A DNA stretch of 36,834 nucleotides, taken from positions 1 to 36,834 of the forward strand of contig PBLK01000006.1 of NCBI GenBank assembly GCA_002721725.1, written 5' to 3'. Shown here piece by piece: positions 1 to 8,208 of this stretch (positions are counted from its first letter, which is position 1; the number at the start of each line of letters is the position of its first letter). The position numbers and the translations under genes are program-made. Source of the DNA: Rhodobiaceae bacterium. Its GTDB lineage: Bacteria > Pseudomonadota > Alphaproteobacteria > RS24. The notes below the pieces were generated by a model. It was not told where the DNA came from. It worked only from the letters and a program-made list of their open reading frames with translations, and made no database searches.

Positions 1-35
1 CAAACACCACACAGCATCACCCGCTTGCCGCTCGA

Positions 36-566
36 CTAGGCGCGTGCCGCCTCGAAGTTGAGAATGTCCTGCTTTTTCTCCAGCCCGTAATAATAGCCAC
101 CCAAAGTGCCGTCATGCGCCAAGACGCGGTGGCAGGGAATAATAAAAAAGACCGGATTTTTACCTACCGCCGAGCCCACCGCTCGATTGGCCTTCGGTTT
201 GCCGATTTGCTGCGCAATCGCCTTATAGCTGCTGGCTCGAGCAAAAGGAATTTGCAACAGGCTGCGCCATACTGATAGCTGAAACGGCGTGCCTTTTAAC
301 TGCAGTGTCAGCGGCTGCGGGGCATTGCTGAAATAGCTGAGTGCCGCGCTGTGGTGCCGCGTGGTTTGCTCGATGATTGGCGCCTTGGGATAGCGCGCGC
401 GCAATTCGTCTTCGCTACGCCCGTCCATATCCAGCCATAAATGCGCCAAACCCTGTGTTGTCGAGGCCAGCAATAAGGGCCCAAACGGGCTGTCCGCACG
501 ACTTATAAAAAGCTGCGATGGCGGCGCATTCATTTCAATGACACTAACGATATCAGCGGGGCGCAT
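36..566 (-). CDS. ogt: Methylated-DNA--protein-cysteine methyltransferase
   Basis: Suicide DNA-repair protein that moves an alkyl group from O6-alkylguanine (or O4-alkylthymine) onto its own cysteine. The family signature PCHRV lies near the C-terminus, with the acceptor Cys inside it, preceded by the usual FFIIP strand and by the helix-turn-helix region rich in KAIAQQIGKP and NRAVGSAVGKNP. About 176 residues, a normal length for Ogt; it has no Ada N-terminal regulatory domain. I place the start at the ATG at 564-566 because AAGGAG sits about 7 bases upstream on the minus strand. An upstream in-frame ATG at 600-602 has no ribosome site. Transcribed away from the small ORF at 659. Confident on family; ogt rather than an ada-type methyltransferase is inferred from length. 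Confidence 0.93.
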   Translation of the reverse strand: MRPADIVSVIEMNAPPSQLFISRADSPFGPLLLASTTQGLAHLWLDMDGRSEDELRARYPKAPIIEQTTRHHSAALSYFSNAPQPLTLQLKGTPFQLSVWRSLLQIPFARASSYKAIAQQIGKPKANRAVGSAVGKNPVFFIIPCHRVLAHDGTLGGYYYGLEKKQDILNFEAARA

Positions 567-658
567 TGGCTTCTCCTTTTTTTCTGACGATAGCCAATAC
601 AAAACGCTTGTGCGAGAGACATGTTGCGCCCGCCCACAGCTTTCGTTAAACCGCCATT

Positions 659-793
659 ATGGGTGATAAGCAGAAAAAGATGATATTGGCTGCGGTGCTC
701 GTGCTGGCCGTGATTGCGGCTTTGCAAGCCGTGACCCATAGCGATTTTTACGCCGAATTAGAGCGGCTGAATATGGACAACCACCAGCACTGA
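659..793 (+). CDS. Candidate 44-residue single-span membrane peptide
   Basis: Short frame from ATG 659 to TGA 791-793. The peptide starts with a basic stretch (MGDKQKKM), has one hydrophobic helix at about residues 9-25 made of Leu, Val, Ala and Ile, and ends in a charged, His-rich tail (NMDNHQH). That layout (positive inside, one span, polar tail) is what a small bitopic membrane protein looks like. It fills the gap between divergent ogt and the converging GST gene, ending 13 bases before the latter's stop. No strong Shine-Dalgarno is visible and the family is not recognised, so it may be a chance frame. Confidence 0.42.
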   Translation: MGDKQKKMILAAVLVLAVIAALQAVTHSDFYAELERLNMDNHQH

Positions 794-806
794 TGCTCAC
801 TGACGA

Positions 807-1718
807 TCAGGCGCGCGCCTCAAACAAATAACCGAGACGCGGATAATGCACCAATACATCACCGACTTGTTCATCTGTGCGTTTAACCGCCAAAGCCTCC
901 GCCGTGACCCACACAATTTCGCCGACGGTTTCTTCTTGGCCATAATCATTCGGCTTAATGGCAATCATCTTCCCGACCGGCAAAGCCTCATCTTCAATCG
1001 CATCAGCCGGTGGTGTGTAATCGGGCGCCGCATCACGCGCAACGGCCAGCGCATCGGCGGGCTGCATATCGCTACGCTGTCCCTCCCCCATGTCGAGAAT
1101 GCCCTTAAGCCATTTGGCAATCGCAGGGTGTTTGTTCACCTCAGCCGCCAATGAAGGCGCGCTGCATGCAAAGTTCAAAACATGGAAAGTCGCGGCATCG
1201 GCCAGAGTGAAACGCTCGCCCAGCATAAATGGCGTAGCCTCAAGCTGGCGATTTATCATCTGTAAATCGAGCACAAACTGCGCTTTTACATGGTCAACCG
1301 GCAAGGCAGCCGCCAACACTTCGGGGCGTTGCATGGCGGCGCGATCAGCGAGAAAATCTTTCGGCACCAATTCACCGATTTCAAAAATACTCGGCGCAGC
1401 GGCGTGCGAGAACAGCCGATAATCGGCCCAATCGGCAAGCAACTCTGCCGCTCCCAGCAATGCGGGTGGCGTCAGCGGCGCGTCGGGATAACGCTTTTCA
1501 ATTTCGCGTATCATCAGCTTGGTGTCGCAATAAATATGCGCGCCGATTTGCAGCACTGGAATTTTGCGATAGCCGCCGGTCAGCGGTGTCAGGTCGGGCT
1601 TCGGCGCAATCACTGGTTGCTCAACCGCCTGCCATGCCAAATTCTTGAAGGCGAAAATGCTTATCACCTTTTTCGAATAAGGCGACAGCGCATATTGATG
1701 CAATATGAGGTCAGGCAT
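807..1718 (-). CDS. Glutathione S-transferase family protein with extra C-terminal module
   Basis: Residues 1-78 form the thioredoxin-like GST domain: a beta start, SPYS at residues 12-15 where the catalytic Ser/Cys sits, and the conserved cis-Pro at 54 in KIPVLQIG. Residues about 85-212 are the helical C-terminal GST domain, with an N-capping-type motif around FTLADAATFHV (170-180). Unusually, about 90 more residues follow: a proline/acid linker (215-247) and a beta-rich module (about 248-300) ending VHYPRLGY. Typical GSTs are 200-230 residues; this one is 303. Its ATG overlaps the stop of the dioxygenase gene upstream (TAATG, 1716-1720), so the two are translationally coupled. Substrate unknown. 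The Ser-rich motif could support either glutathione conjugation or a glutathione-dependent lyase role. Confidence 0.85.
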   Translation of the reverse strand: MPDLILHQYALSPYSKKVISIFAFKNLAWQAVEQPVIAPKPDLTPLTGGYRKIPVLQIGAHIYCDTKLMIREIEKRYPDAPLTPPALLGAAELLADWADYRLFSHAAAPSIFEIGELVPKDFLADRAAMQRPEVLAAALPVDHVKAQFVLDLQMINRQLEATPFMLGERFTLADAATFHVLNFACSAPSLAAEVNKHPAIAKWLKGILDMGEGQRSDMQPADALAVARDAAPDYTPPADAIEDEALPVGKMIAIKPNDYGQEETVGEIVWVTAEALAVKRTDEQVGDVLVHYPRLGYLFEARA

Positions 1719-2554
1719 TAGGCGGCAGCGTCAAAATAAGGCCGGTCTCCGGCAATCGTTACGCGCTCCATCACCCGCACTTCAGGATAATAATCCGACG
1801 CCGCAAAATGCTGGCAAGCGCGATTGTCCCAAAACGCCATCGACCCCGGCTGCCAGCTAAAGCGGCACTGCACTTCCGGGTTCCAAGCGGTTTTATACAG
1901 CTTGTCCAGCAGGTCAGCGCTTTCTTCCGGCTCCATATCGACAATGTGGTCGGTGAAAGCGGCATTGACATAAATCAGCCGCTCATTGGTTTCAGGATGC
2001 GTGCGCACCACCGGATGCACCATAGGTGGATATTTTTCGTGCAACTCTTCCGCTTGCTTGCCGAGGCGACGGGCGAAGACGCGCGCAATATCATGCGAGG
2101 CAGAGAGGTTTTCAATCTTCTCTTTCACCTCGTCAGACAGGCGGTCATAGGCCATCACCATATTGGCGAACAGCGTGTCACCGCCGACTTGCGGCAATTC
2201 AATAGCGCGCAAAATAGACCCCAGAGAAGGCGCTTCGCGCCATGTCACATCAGAGTGCCAACGATTTTCCGCGCCGCGCGATTTCGGCCCATGCGCAATG
2301 CGCAGCACTTCCGGATTGGGCTGGTCTTTCGGCGTTGCCGGATGAATTTCCAAATCGCCGAACTGAGCGGCAAATTCAATATGCGCCTCTTGGCTCAAAT
2401 CCTGGTCACGGAAAAATACCACGCGATGCTGCAGCAAGGCCGCCCGCACCTCCTCAATCAGTGTGTCGTCAAATTTCGACAAGTCGCAATCCAGCAATTC
2501 GGCACCGCAAGCGGGTGTCAATTGCTTGACGCGAAAACGACTGAATTCACTCAT
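1718..2554 (-). CDS. TauD/TfdA-family Fe(II)/2-oxoglutarate dioxygenase
   Basis: Non-heme iron dioxygenase that would oxidise an organic substrate while converting 2-oxoglutarate to succinate and CO2. The iron-binding triad is visible as H100 and D102 in WHSDVTW, and H249 in NRACQHFAASDY. The 2-oxoglutarate-binding Arg is probably R260 or R264 in the segment after it. The body motif HPVVRTHPETN and the segment after it are typical of TauD/TfdA enzymes. Length (278) is normal. Translation starts at ATG 2552-2554 behind a strong GGGGAGG. It leads a two-gene operon with the long GST. A GST partner points to a xenobiotic, sulfonate or aryloxy substrate, but nothing in the sequence proves taurine, so no symbol is given. 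Confidence 0.9.
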   Translation of the reverse strand: MSEFSRFRVKQLTPACGAELLDCDLSKFDDTLIEEVRAALLQHRVVFFRDQDLSQEAHIEFAAQFGDLEIHPATPKDQPNPEVLRIAHGPKSRGAENRWHSDVTWREAPSLGSILRAIELPQVGGDTLFANMVMAYDRLSDEVKEKIENLSASHDIARVFARRLGKQAEELHEKYPPMVHPVVRTHPETNERLIYVNAAFTDHIVDMEPEESADLLDKLYKTAWNPEVQCRFSWQPGSMAFWDNRACQHFAASDYYPEVRVMERVTIAGDRPYFDAAA

Positions 2555-2673
2555 GAGAACCTCCCCTTTTGAAAGTCAGTTTGTAGGGAAATTGTGTGTC
2601 GGTCAATCACCTCTTCAATTTGCGAGATGAGTTTGTTAGTTTTGGGGAAGCTATCCAGGGAAACGGAATAATT

Positions 2674-3897
2674 ATGAGTGTCGTTGTTATCGGGGCCGGT
2701 CAGGCTGGCTTGCAAACAATTATGAGCCTGCGCCAAGGCGGCTATGAGGGCGATATAACGCTTATCGGTGATGAAGCTTATCTGCCCTATCAGCGCCCGC
2801 CCCTGTCAAAAGCCTATTTGTCCGGCAAAATGGAACGCGAGCGGCTGTTTCTGAAACCGGATGATTTTTACAGCGACAATAATGTGACGCTAAAACTCGA
2901 AACAGAGGTTGCAAGCATTGATGCGGCTGCCAAAACCGTCGAACTGAATAATGGCGAGACGCTGGCCTATGAGCATGCGGTAATTGCCACCGGCAGCCGC
3001 CCGCGCTTGCTTGATGTGCCCGGTCGCGACCTGCCGAATATTTTCGACCTGCGCGGCATGGCCGATATTGACGCCATGCAACCGCATTTTGAAAGCGGCA
3101 AAAAGCTGGTGGTGGTCGGCGGCGGCTATATCGGCTTGGAAGCTGCGGCTGTTGCCTCTGATATGGGCATGCAGGTGCATGTGCTGGAAGCCGCATCGCG
3201 CTTGCTGGCGCGCGTTGCCGAGCCTGAAATATCTTCTTTCTATACACGCTTACACAAAGACCATGGCGTGACTTTAGTGACCGAAAGCCAAATGACAGGC
3301 TTTGTCGGGGACGGTGCGGTGAGCGGCGTTGAAATGGCCGATGGCAGCATTATCGAGGCCGATATCGTGATTACCGGCATCGGTATTTTGCCCAATGTTG
3401 AATTGGCCGAAGCGGCAGGGTTGCAAGTCGATAACGGGATTATTGTTAATGAGTTGGGGCAAACCAGCGACGCGGCTATCTTCGCCGCCGGTGACTGCAC
3501 CCTGCACCCCAATGATCTACTGGGCCGCACAATGCGTTTGGAAAGCGTGCCCAATGCGATTGAGCAAGGCAAGGCAGTAGCCTCTGCCATTTGCGGCGCA
3601 CCCAAGCCCTATCATCAGGTGCCATGGTTCTGGTCTGACCAATATGATGTGAAGCTGCAAATCGCCGGAGTGCCGATCGAAATCGACAATAAGGTGTTGC
3701 GCGGTGATGATGCGAGCAACAGTTTTGCGTGGTTTTACTTCACCGGCGACAAGCTGACCGGCGTCACCGCCATCAACCGTCCTGCCGAGTTTATGGCCGG
3801 TCGTATGCTGATTGAAAAATCGCTGAAAGGCGAAGTGACAGCCGACCCCGCCAAGCTGGCCGATGAGGATATGAAACCGAAAGAGTGGCTGGCATGA
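2674..3897 (+). CDS. NAD(P)H:ferredoxin reductase, rhodocoxin/putidaredoxin reductase type
   Basis: FAD flavoprotein that passes electrons from NAD(P)H to a small [2Fe-2S] ferredoxin or another acceptor. Visible: first FAD Rossmann motif GAGQAG (7-12), ATGSRP (105-110), NAD Rossmann motif GGGYIG (149-154), second FAD contact FAAGDC (270-275), and a C-terminal reductase domain. At 407 residues it matches the class that serves P450s and ring-hydroxylating oxygenases. The start is the ATG at 2674, since the Rossmann fold begins right there; an in-frame ATG at 2596 would add an unlikely 26 residues. No ferredoxin or P450 gene is next to it. Instead a lipoprotein overlaps its stop (ATGA, 3894-3897), followed by a globin, so its partner may be the globin. 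Confidence 0.92.
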   Translation: MSVVVIGAGQAGLQTIMSLRQGGYEGDITLIGDEAYLPYQRPPLSKAYLSGKMERERLFLKPDDFYSDNNVTLKLETEVASIDAAAKTVELNNGETLAYEHAVIATGSRPRLLDVPGRDLPNIFDLRGMADIDAMQPHFESGKKLVVVGGGYIGLEAAAVASDMGMQVHVLEAASRLLARVAEPEISSFYTRLHKDHGVTLVTESQMTGFVGDGAVSGVEMADGSIIEADIVITGIGILPNVELAEAAGLQVDNGIIVNELGQTSDAAIFAAGDCTLHPNDLLGRTMRLESVPNAIEQGKAVASAICGAPKPYHQVPWFWSDQYDVKLQIAGVPIEIDNKVLRGDDASNSFAWFYFTGDKLTGVTAINRPAEFMAGRMLIEKSLKGEVTADPAKLADEDMKPKEWLA

Positions 3898-4148
3898 AGC
3901 GCCTCGCCGTCGCACTTGTCTGCGCCAGCCTGCTGGCGGCGTGTGCGACAGGCGATAAAGACGGCATAAGCTCGCTCGATGACCCGAAATTTGTCAGCTG
4001 GTATAAGGCGGCCACCCCCTATGCACGCACCGCCCTGTTCATCACCCTATGCGCAGCGCAGGGCTTCAATAATGGCTCGATTGAAATCAATCTCTGCATA
4101 TCAAATATGCGCCGCGATGCGCGTATCCGTGTTGAAGGCCGCTTGTGA
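3894..4148 (+). CDS. Small lipoprotein
   Basis: 84-residue protein with a classic bacterial lipoprotein signal: MKR basic start, a hydrophobic core, and lipobox LAAC with the lipidated Cys at position 17. The mature part is only about 67 residues, mostly polar, with two further Cys (in TLCAAQ and NLCISN) that could form a disulfide in the periplasm. The residue after the lipid Cys is Ala, not Asp, which favours outer-membrane sorting under the usual rule. It overlaps the reductase by ATGA and its stop overlaps the globin start by GTGA, so it sits in the middle of a tightly coupled three-gene operon. The family is not recognised. Confidence 0.8.
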   Translation: MKRLAVALVCASLLAACATGDKDGISSLDDPKFVSWYKAATPYARTALFITLCAAQGFNNGSIEINLCISNMRRDARIRVEGRL

Positions 4149-4528
4149 GCGCACTGATTGAGCAAACATTGGCGCATTATGCCGAGCATCATGGCGACCC
4201 CTATGAAACAGCATTTGCCAAGCTATACGCCGCCGACCCGAATTATCAGGCGCTGTTCTTCCTTGATACGGATGAAGGCTTGCGGCGCAATATGATGCGC
4301 ACCACGCTGGAGATTATCACCACCTATATCGACAATGCTTATGCCGCTGACAACCTTGTTATCGGCGCGCGGCTTATTCACCTGACCTATGAAGTGACCG
4401 ATGATTTCGATCTGTTTTTCCAAATCACCCGCGATGTGATTGCCGAGGGCTGCGCCGATATTTGGACAGACGCCCACGCCGAAGCATGGAACGCCATGCT
4501 GAAAGATTTTGAAGCAGCGCGGGTTTAA
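4145..4528 (+). CDS. Globin-like protein
   Basis: 127 residues, starting at GTG 4145 overlapping the lipoprotein stop. The pattern fits a single-domain bacterial globin: [17 protein letters not shown] (B/C helices to CD1 Phe), a central Met-rich E helix ([16 protein letters not shown]), [16 protein letters not shown] with H79 in the place of the proximal heme His (F8), and a G/H region ending [15 protein letters not shown]. The last resembles the wT.e...AW motif of flavohemoglobin and Vitreoscilla-type globin domains. Heme binding is inferred, not shown. An electron-donating reductase two genes upstream could make it part of a two-component oxygen- or NO-handling system. Its TAA overlaps the convergent gcdH stop by four bases. 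Confidence 0.68.
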   Translation: MSALIEQTLAHYAEHHGDPYETAFAKLYAADPNYQALFFLDTDEGLRRNMMRTTLEIITTYIDNAYAADNLVIGARLIHLTYEVTDDFDLFFQITRDVIAEGCADIWTDAHAEAWNAMLKDFEAARV

Positions 4529-5709
4529 AAAGCAGCAATACCCGTAATGGCGCGGCCGAGGATGAGGGCGTGCACATCATGCGTGCCTTCATAAGTGTTG
4601 ACCGTCTCGAGGTTAATGGCATGGCGCATGACATGATATTCACCGGCAATACCGTTGCCGCCATGCATATCGCGCGCTTGGCGCGCCACATCCAGCGCTT
4701 TGCCGACATTATTGCGTTTAACGATAGAAACCATTTCAGGCGCGAAGCGGCCTTCATCCATCAGCCGCCCGACGCGCAGGCTGGCTTGATAGCCCAGTGC
4801 AATCTCCGACTGCATATCGGCCAGTTTCTTTTGATAAAGCTGATTGGCGGCCAGCGGCTTGTTGAACTGATGACGCTCCAGACCATAGTCACGCGCCGCT
4901 TCAAAGCAAAACTCTGCCGCGCCCATCGCGCCCCAGCTAATGCCATAGCGCGCGCGATTGAGGCAGGAAAACGGGCCTTTCAGCCCTTCCACTTCCGGCA
5001 ATATGTTTTCTTCCGGCACAAAAACATCTTCCATCATAATCATGCCGGTGATGGAGGCGCGCAGCGACAGCTTGTTTTCAATCTTCGGTGCGCTCAACCC
5101 CTGCATGCCTTTTTCAAGAATGAAGCCTTTAATCTTGTCATCATGTTCGGCGGATTTTGCCCAAACGACAAACACATCGGCAATTGGCGCGTTGGAAATC
5201 CAAGTTTTCGAGCCGTTCAGCACAAAACCGCCATCGGCTTTTTTGGCATGGGTGCGCATACCTGCCGGATCAGAGCCGGCATCGGGCTCGGTGAGGCCGA
5301 AACAGCCGATATATTCGCCGCTGGCCAGCTTGGGCAGATATTTCTGCTTCTGCTCTTCCGAGCCGAAAGTATTGATGGGGTGCATGACCAAAGAAGACTG
5401 CACCGACATCATGGAGCGATAGCCGCTATCAATGGCCTCAACCTCTCGCGCCACCAGACCGTAAGAAACATAAGACGCGCCCGCCCCGCCGTATTCCGGC
5501 TTAATGGTGACACCCAACAGGCCTTGCGCGCCCATCTCGGTGAAAATTTCCGGCGCGTCAGATTCATTGATGAACATATCGGTGACGCGCGGCAGCAAAT
5601 TTTCCCGCGCATAGGCGCGCGCGCTATCGGCAATCATGCGCTCTTCTTCCGTCAGTTGCTCGCTGAGCAGAAACGGGTCTTCAGCATTAAACTTTGCAAT
5701 TTTTTCCAT
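4525..5709 (-). CDS. gcdH: Glutaryl-CoA dehydrogenase
   Basis: Acyl-CoA dehydrogenase that oxidatively decarboxylates glutaryl-CoA to crotonyl-CoA in lysine and tryptophan breakdown, giving electrons to ETF through FAD. The features that mark GCDH rather than other family members are the segments [18 protein letters not shown] and [14 protein letters not shown], and the C-terminal [14 protein letters not shown] with the catalytic Glu at 374. Length 394 is typical. A weak ribosome site precedes ATG 5707-5709. It converges with the globin gene and lies downstream of the aldehyde dehydrogenase on the same strand, but a strong terminator at 5741-5786 separates those two, so gcdH probably has its own promoter. 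Confidence 0.93.
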   Translation of the reverse strand: MEKIAKFNAEDPFLLSEQLTEEERMIADSARAYARENLLPRVTDMFINESDAPEIFTEMGAQGLLGVTIKPEYGGAGASYVSYGLVAREVEAIDSGYRSMMSVQSSLVMHPINTFGSEEQKQKYLPKLASGEYIGCFGLTEPDAGSDPAGMRTHAKKADGGFVLNGSKTWISNAPIADVFVVWAKSAEHDDKIKGFILEKGMQGLSAPKIENKLSLRASITGMIMMEDVFVPEENILPEVEGLKGPFSCLNRARYGISWGAMGAAEFCFEAARDYGLERHQFNKPLAANQLYQKKLADMQSEIALGYQASLRVGRLMDEGRFAPEMVSIVKRNNVGKALDVARQARDMHGGNGIAGEYHVMRHAINLETVNTYEGTHDVHALILGRAITGIAAF

Positions 5710-5740
5710 GCTGCGACTATCTCACATTCGCCAAAGGCTG

Positions 5741-5786
5741 AAAAAGAAAAAACCCGCATGCATCACAATGGCGCATACGGGCTTTT
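5741..5786 (-). terminator. Rho-independent terminator of the aldehyde dehydrogenase gene
   Basis: On the minus strand the arms GCCCGTATGC (5773-5782) and GCATGCGGGT (5752-5761) form a 10-pair stem with two G-T pairs around an 11-base loop, followed by a T-rich run (complement of 5741-5751, interrupted by one C). It sits 17 bases past the aldehyde dehydrogenase stop and before gcdH, so it should uncouple the two genes. Confidence 0.8.
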
Positions 5787-5803
5787 CCCCCTCCAGAAAG
5801 GGT

Positions 5804-7261
5804 TTACTTCTTAATAATGCCGGCCAGCATTTTGCGTGTTTTCTCGCCATAGGGCGGGCGCAGCGCGCCGGCAGCAAATTCAAACGGCGACTGACGGAAA
5901 ACCGTCTTGGCATGGCTGAAATTGATAAAGCCTTCACGTCCGTGATAGGCGCCTGTGCCGGACGGGCCAACGCCGCCAAACGGCGCGTCGTCTTGCATGA
6001 TATGCGTAATCACGTCATTCACCGTCACACCGCCCGAAGTGGTGGAGTTGATGACTTTATCTTCTTCAGCCTTATTGTCGCCGAAATAATACAGACCCAG
6101 CGGACGGTCATGGTCATTGACATAACCAATCGCCTCATCGGTGGTTTTGTAAGATTTGACCGGCAAAATCGGGCCGAAAATTTCTTCCTGCATGACTTTC
6201 GTATCTTCGCCCGGCTCAACAATAATGGTCGGCGGAATTTTGCGATGCGGCTGCTGCGAAAAGTCTTCATTGGCCGGATTAATCTCAACAATCTTGGCAC
6301 CCTTCTCGCGCGCATCGTCCAGATAGCCTTGCAAACGGTCATAATGGCGCTGATTGACCACTGATGTGTAATCGGGATTGTCTTTCAGGGTCGGGAACAT
6401 GGTTTCCACCGCGTCCGACGCTTCCTCGACAAACTCATCAACCTTGCCTTCCGGCACCATGACATAATCAGGCGCGAGGCAGATTTGACCGGCATTCAAA
6501 GTTTTGCCCGTCATCACACGAGCGGCAGTTTTTTTGAAGTCGGCGCTATCTGAAACGATAACCGGCGACTTGCCACCCAATTCCAGCGTCACCGGTGTCA
6601 GATTCTCGGCTGCAGCGCGCATAATATGCGAGGCGATGGCCGTTGCGCCGGTGAACAGCAAATGGTCAAACGGCTGCTTCGCAAAAGCGGCACCGGTTTC
6701 CGGCCCACCCAGAACGACTGCAACATCGCTTTCATCATAATATTTTTCGCACAGTTCTTTGGTCAAAAGCGCGCTCTGCACGGTAAATTCTGACGGCTTG
6801 ATGATGGTGCGGTTACCGGCTGCGAAAATCGAGCCCATCGGGCCGAAACACAGATTGAACGGGAAATTCCACGGCACAACATTGCCGACACAGCCGAGCG
6901 GCTGATATTCCACCCGCGTGCTGGCACCCAGCAGACCAAGCGGGAACATGGAATGGCGCTTGGAGGCTTTCATCCATTTGCGAACGTTTTTCTTGGCATA
7001 TTTCAGCGCGCCCAGCGTGCCGCCGACATCGGTTGCCAGCGTGCCTTCGGGGCTGCGATTGCCGAAGTCGGCCATCAGCGCTTCAACCATAGCGTCGCCA
7101 TTGTCAACAATCAGGGCAATGGTGCGGTCAATCAAATCAATGCGGCGCTCTGCCGTCATAGGCCCTTCGGCAATATGCGCCGCTTTTTGCATATCGACCA
7201 GACGACGAATATCTGCCTCTGATGTTTCCGGTAATTCCTGCATTGTTTCTGCTGCACTCAT
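5804..7261 (-). CDS. Aldehyde dehydrogenase, coniferyl-aldehyde dehydrogenase type
   Basis: NAD(P)-dependent oxidation of an aldehyde to the acid. The general-base Glu is E227 in LELGGKSP, and the catalytic Cys is C261 in NAGQICLAPDY. That Cys context (GQICLAPDY rather than GQ.C.A) and the lack of an N-terminal extension fit the CalB/YwdH class of coniferyl and long-chain aldehyde dehydrogenases. The cofactor segment VVPWNFPFNL is at 128-137. Length 485 is normal. Start ATG 7259-7261 follows GGGGAGG. It is divergent from the crotonase pair, sharing a 99-base promoter region, and ends at a clear terminator. Substrate identity is not proven; an aromatic or fatty aldehyde is likely. Confidence 0.9.
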   Translation of the reverse strand: MSAAETMQELPETSEADIRRLVDMQKAAHIAEGPMTAERRIDLIDRTIALIVDNGDAMVEALMADFGNRSPEGTLATDVGGTLGALKYAKKNVRKWMKASKRHSMFPLGLLGASTRVEYQPLGCVGNVVPWNFPFNLCFGPMGSIFAAGNRTIIKPSEFTVQSALLTKELCEKYYDESDVAVVLGGPETGAAFAKQPFDHLLFTGATAIASHIMRAAAENLTPVTLELGGKSPVIVSDSADFKKTAARVMTGKTLNAGQICLAPDYVMVPEGKVDEFVEEASDAVETMFPTLKDNPDYTSVVNQRHYDRLQGYLDDAREKGAKIVEINPANEDFSQQPHRKIPPTIIVEPGEDTKVMQEEIFGPILPVKSYKTTDEAIGYVNDHDRPLGLYYFGDNKAEEDKVINSTTSGGVTVNDVITHIMQDDAPFGGVGPSGTGAYHGREGFINFSHAKTVFRQSPFEFAAGALRPPYGEKTRKMLAGIIKK

Positions 7262-7288
7262 AGTGACCTCCCCAAAAGAATTTCAAAA

Positions 7289-7317
7289 AGTAAATCAGAT
7301 TATGTCGCACTTGCCAA
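7289..7317 (-). promoter_or_regulatory. Candidate promoter for the aldehyde dehydrogenase
   Basis: On the minus strand, TTGGCA (7317-7312) and TTTACT (7294-7289) are separated by 17 bases, a reasonable sigma-70-like pair. Its -35 box overlaps that of the promoter facing the other way. Confidence 0.4.
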
Positions 7318-7338
7318 TAGGGCGTTTGCCAGTATGGT
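7311..7338 (+). promoter_or_regulatory. Candidate promoter for the crotonase pair
   Basis: TTGCCA (7311-7316) and TATGGT (7333-7338) with a 16-base spacer. Transcription would begin about 15 bases before the ATG, just ahead of the AAGAGGAG ribosome site. Confidence 0.45.
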
Positions 7339-7360
7339 ATTTATCAAGAGGAGACCCAAA

Positions 7361-8197
7361 ATGAGTAATGTCATTGAAAAAGAACTGAGTGATAGCGGTG
7401 TGCTGACCATACGCATGAACCGCCCCGATGTTCTCAATAGCATGAACAGCGATATTGTTTTTGCCATGATTGATGCGCTGAGCGAAGCGGCGAATAATGA
7501 CGCTGTACGCGCCATTGTTTTGACAGGTAATGGCCGCGGTTTTTGTGCGGGCGCTGACCTTGCTGGCGGTAATTGGCCGTCTGAAGAAGGCATGTCGCCC
7601 GGCGATGTGACCGCCAATTCTATGGAAATCGGCTTTAATCCGCTGTTGCGCGCTGTTGTCGACAGCCCCAAGCCGGTTGTTACCGCAATTAACGGCATAG
7701 CCGCCGGTGGCGGCGTCGGTTTGGCCTTATCCGGCGATTTGGTGCTGGCCGCAGAAAGCGCCAAATTCCGCCTCGTATTCGCCCCTCAGCTGGGCATTAT
7801 CCCCGATGTCGGCGCAAGCTGGCTGGTACCGAATTTGGTCGGGCGCGCCCGCGCCAATGGACTGGCTCTGCTCGGCGACAATCTTGACGCTGCTACGGCG
7901 CTGGAATGGGGCATGGTATGGGAAGTGCATCCCGATGACCAATTACTCGCCAAAGCGCAAGAATATGCCGAACGCATGGCGCAAAGCTCCATCACCGGCA
8001 TTAAAGCGACCGTGCGTGCGCATGATAAAGCGATGTTGCAATCACTGCATGACCAGCTTGAATTTGAAAAGGAAGAGCAGCGTCATTATACCAATCAGCC
8101 GGTTTTCTTTGAGGGCGTGAAAGCCTTTATTGAAAAACGCAAACCGAATTTCCGCGAGATTGAAGCCGAAATGGCAAAATCCGCGAACGACAAGTAA
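7361..8197 (+). CDS. Enoyl-CoA hydratase/isomerase, PaaG-like (first of pair)
   Basis: Crotonase-fold enzyme acting on acyl-CoA esters. The oxyanion-hole segments are FCAGADLAG (61-69) and INGIAAGGGVG (110-120). Where classical hydratases carry a second catalytic Glu, this one has D149 in GIIPDVGASW, which is the pattern of PaaG-type isomerases and related proteins. 278 residues. I chose ATG 7361 because AAGAGGAG precedes it; an in-frame ATG at 7334 lies upstream of that site. A 12-base gap separates it from its homologue downstream. It may act in ring-opened aromatic or unsaturated acyl-CoA breakdown; the exact substrate is unknown. Confidence 0.88.
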   Translation: MSNVIEKELSDSGVLTIRMNRPDVLNSMNSDIVFAMIDALSEAANNDAVRAIVLTGNGRGFCAGADLAGGNWPSEEGMSPGDVTANSMEIGFNPLLRAVVDSPKPVVTAINGIAAGGGVGLALSGDLVLAAESAKFRLVFAPQLGIIPDVGASWLVPNLVGRARANGLALLGDNLDAATALEWGMVWEVHPDDQLLAKAQEYAERMAQSSITGIKATVRAHDKAMLQSLHDQLEFEKEEQRHYTNQPVFFEGVKAFIEKRKPNFREIEAEMAKSANDK

Positions 8198-8208
8198 GTG
8201 AGGAAGCC

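Noticed and set aside
4570-5814. Long plus-strand open frame opposite gcdH
   Set aside because: It runs antisense to a clear glutaryl-CoA dehydrogenase, has no family features and no ribosome site; a by-product of codon bias.
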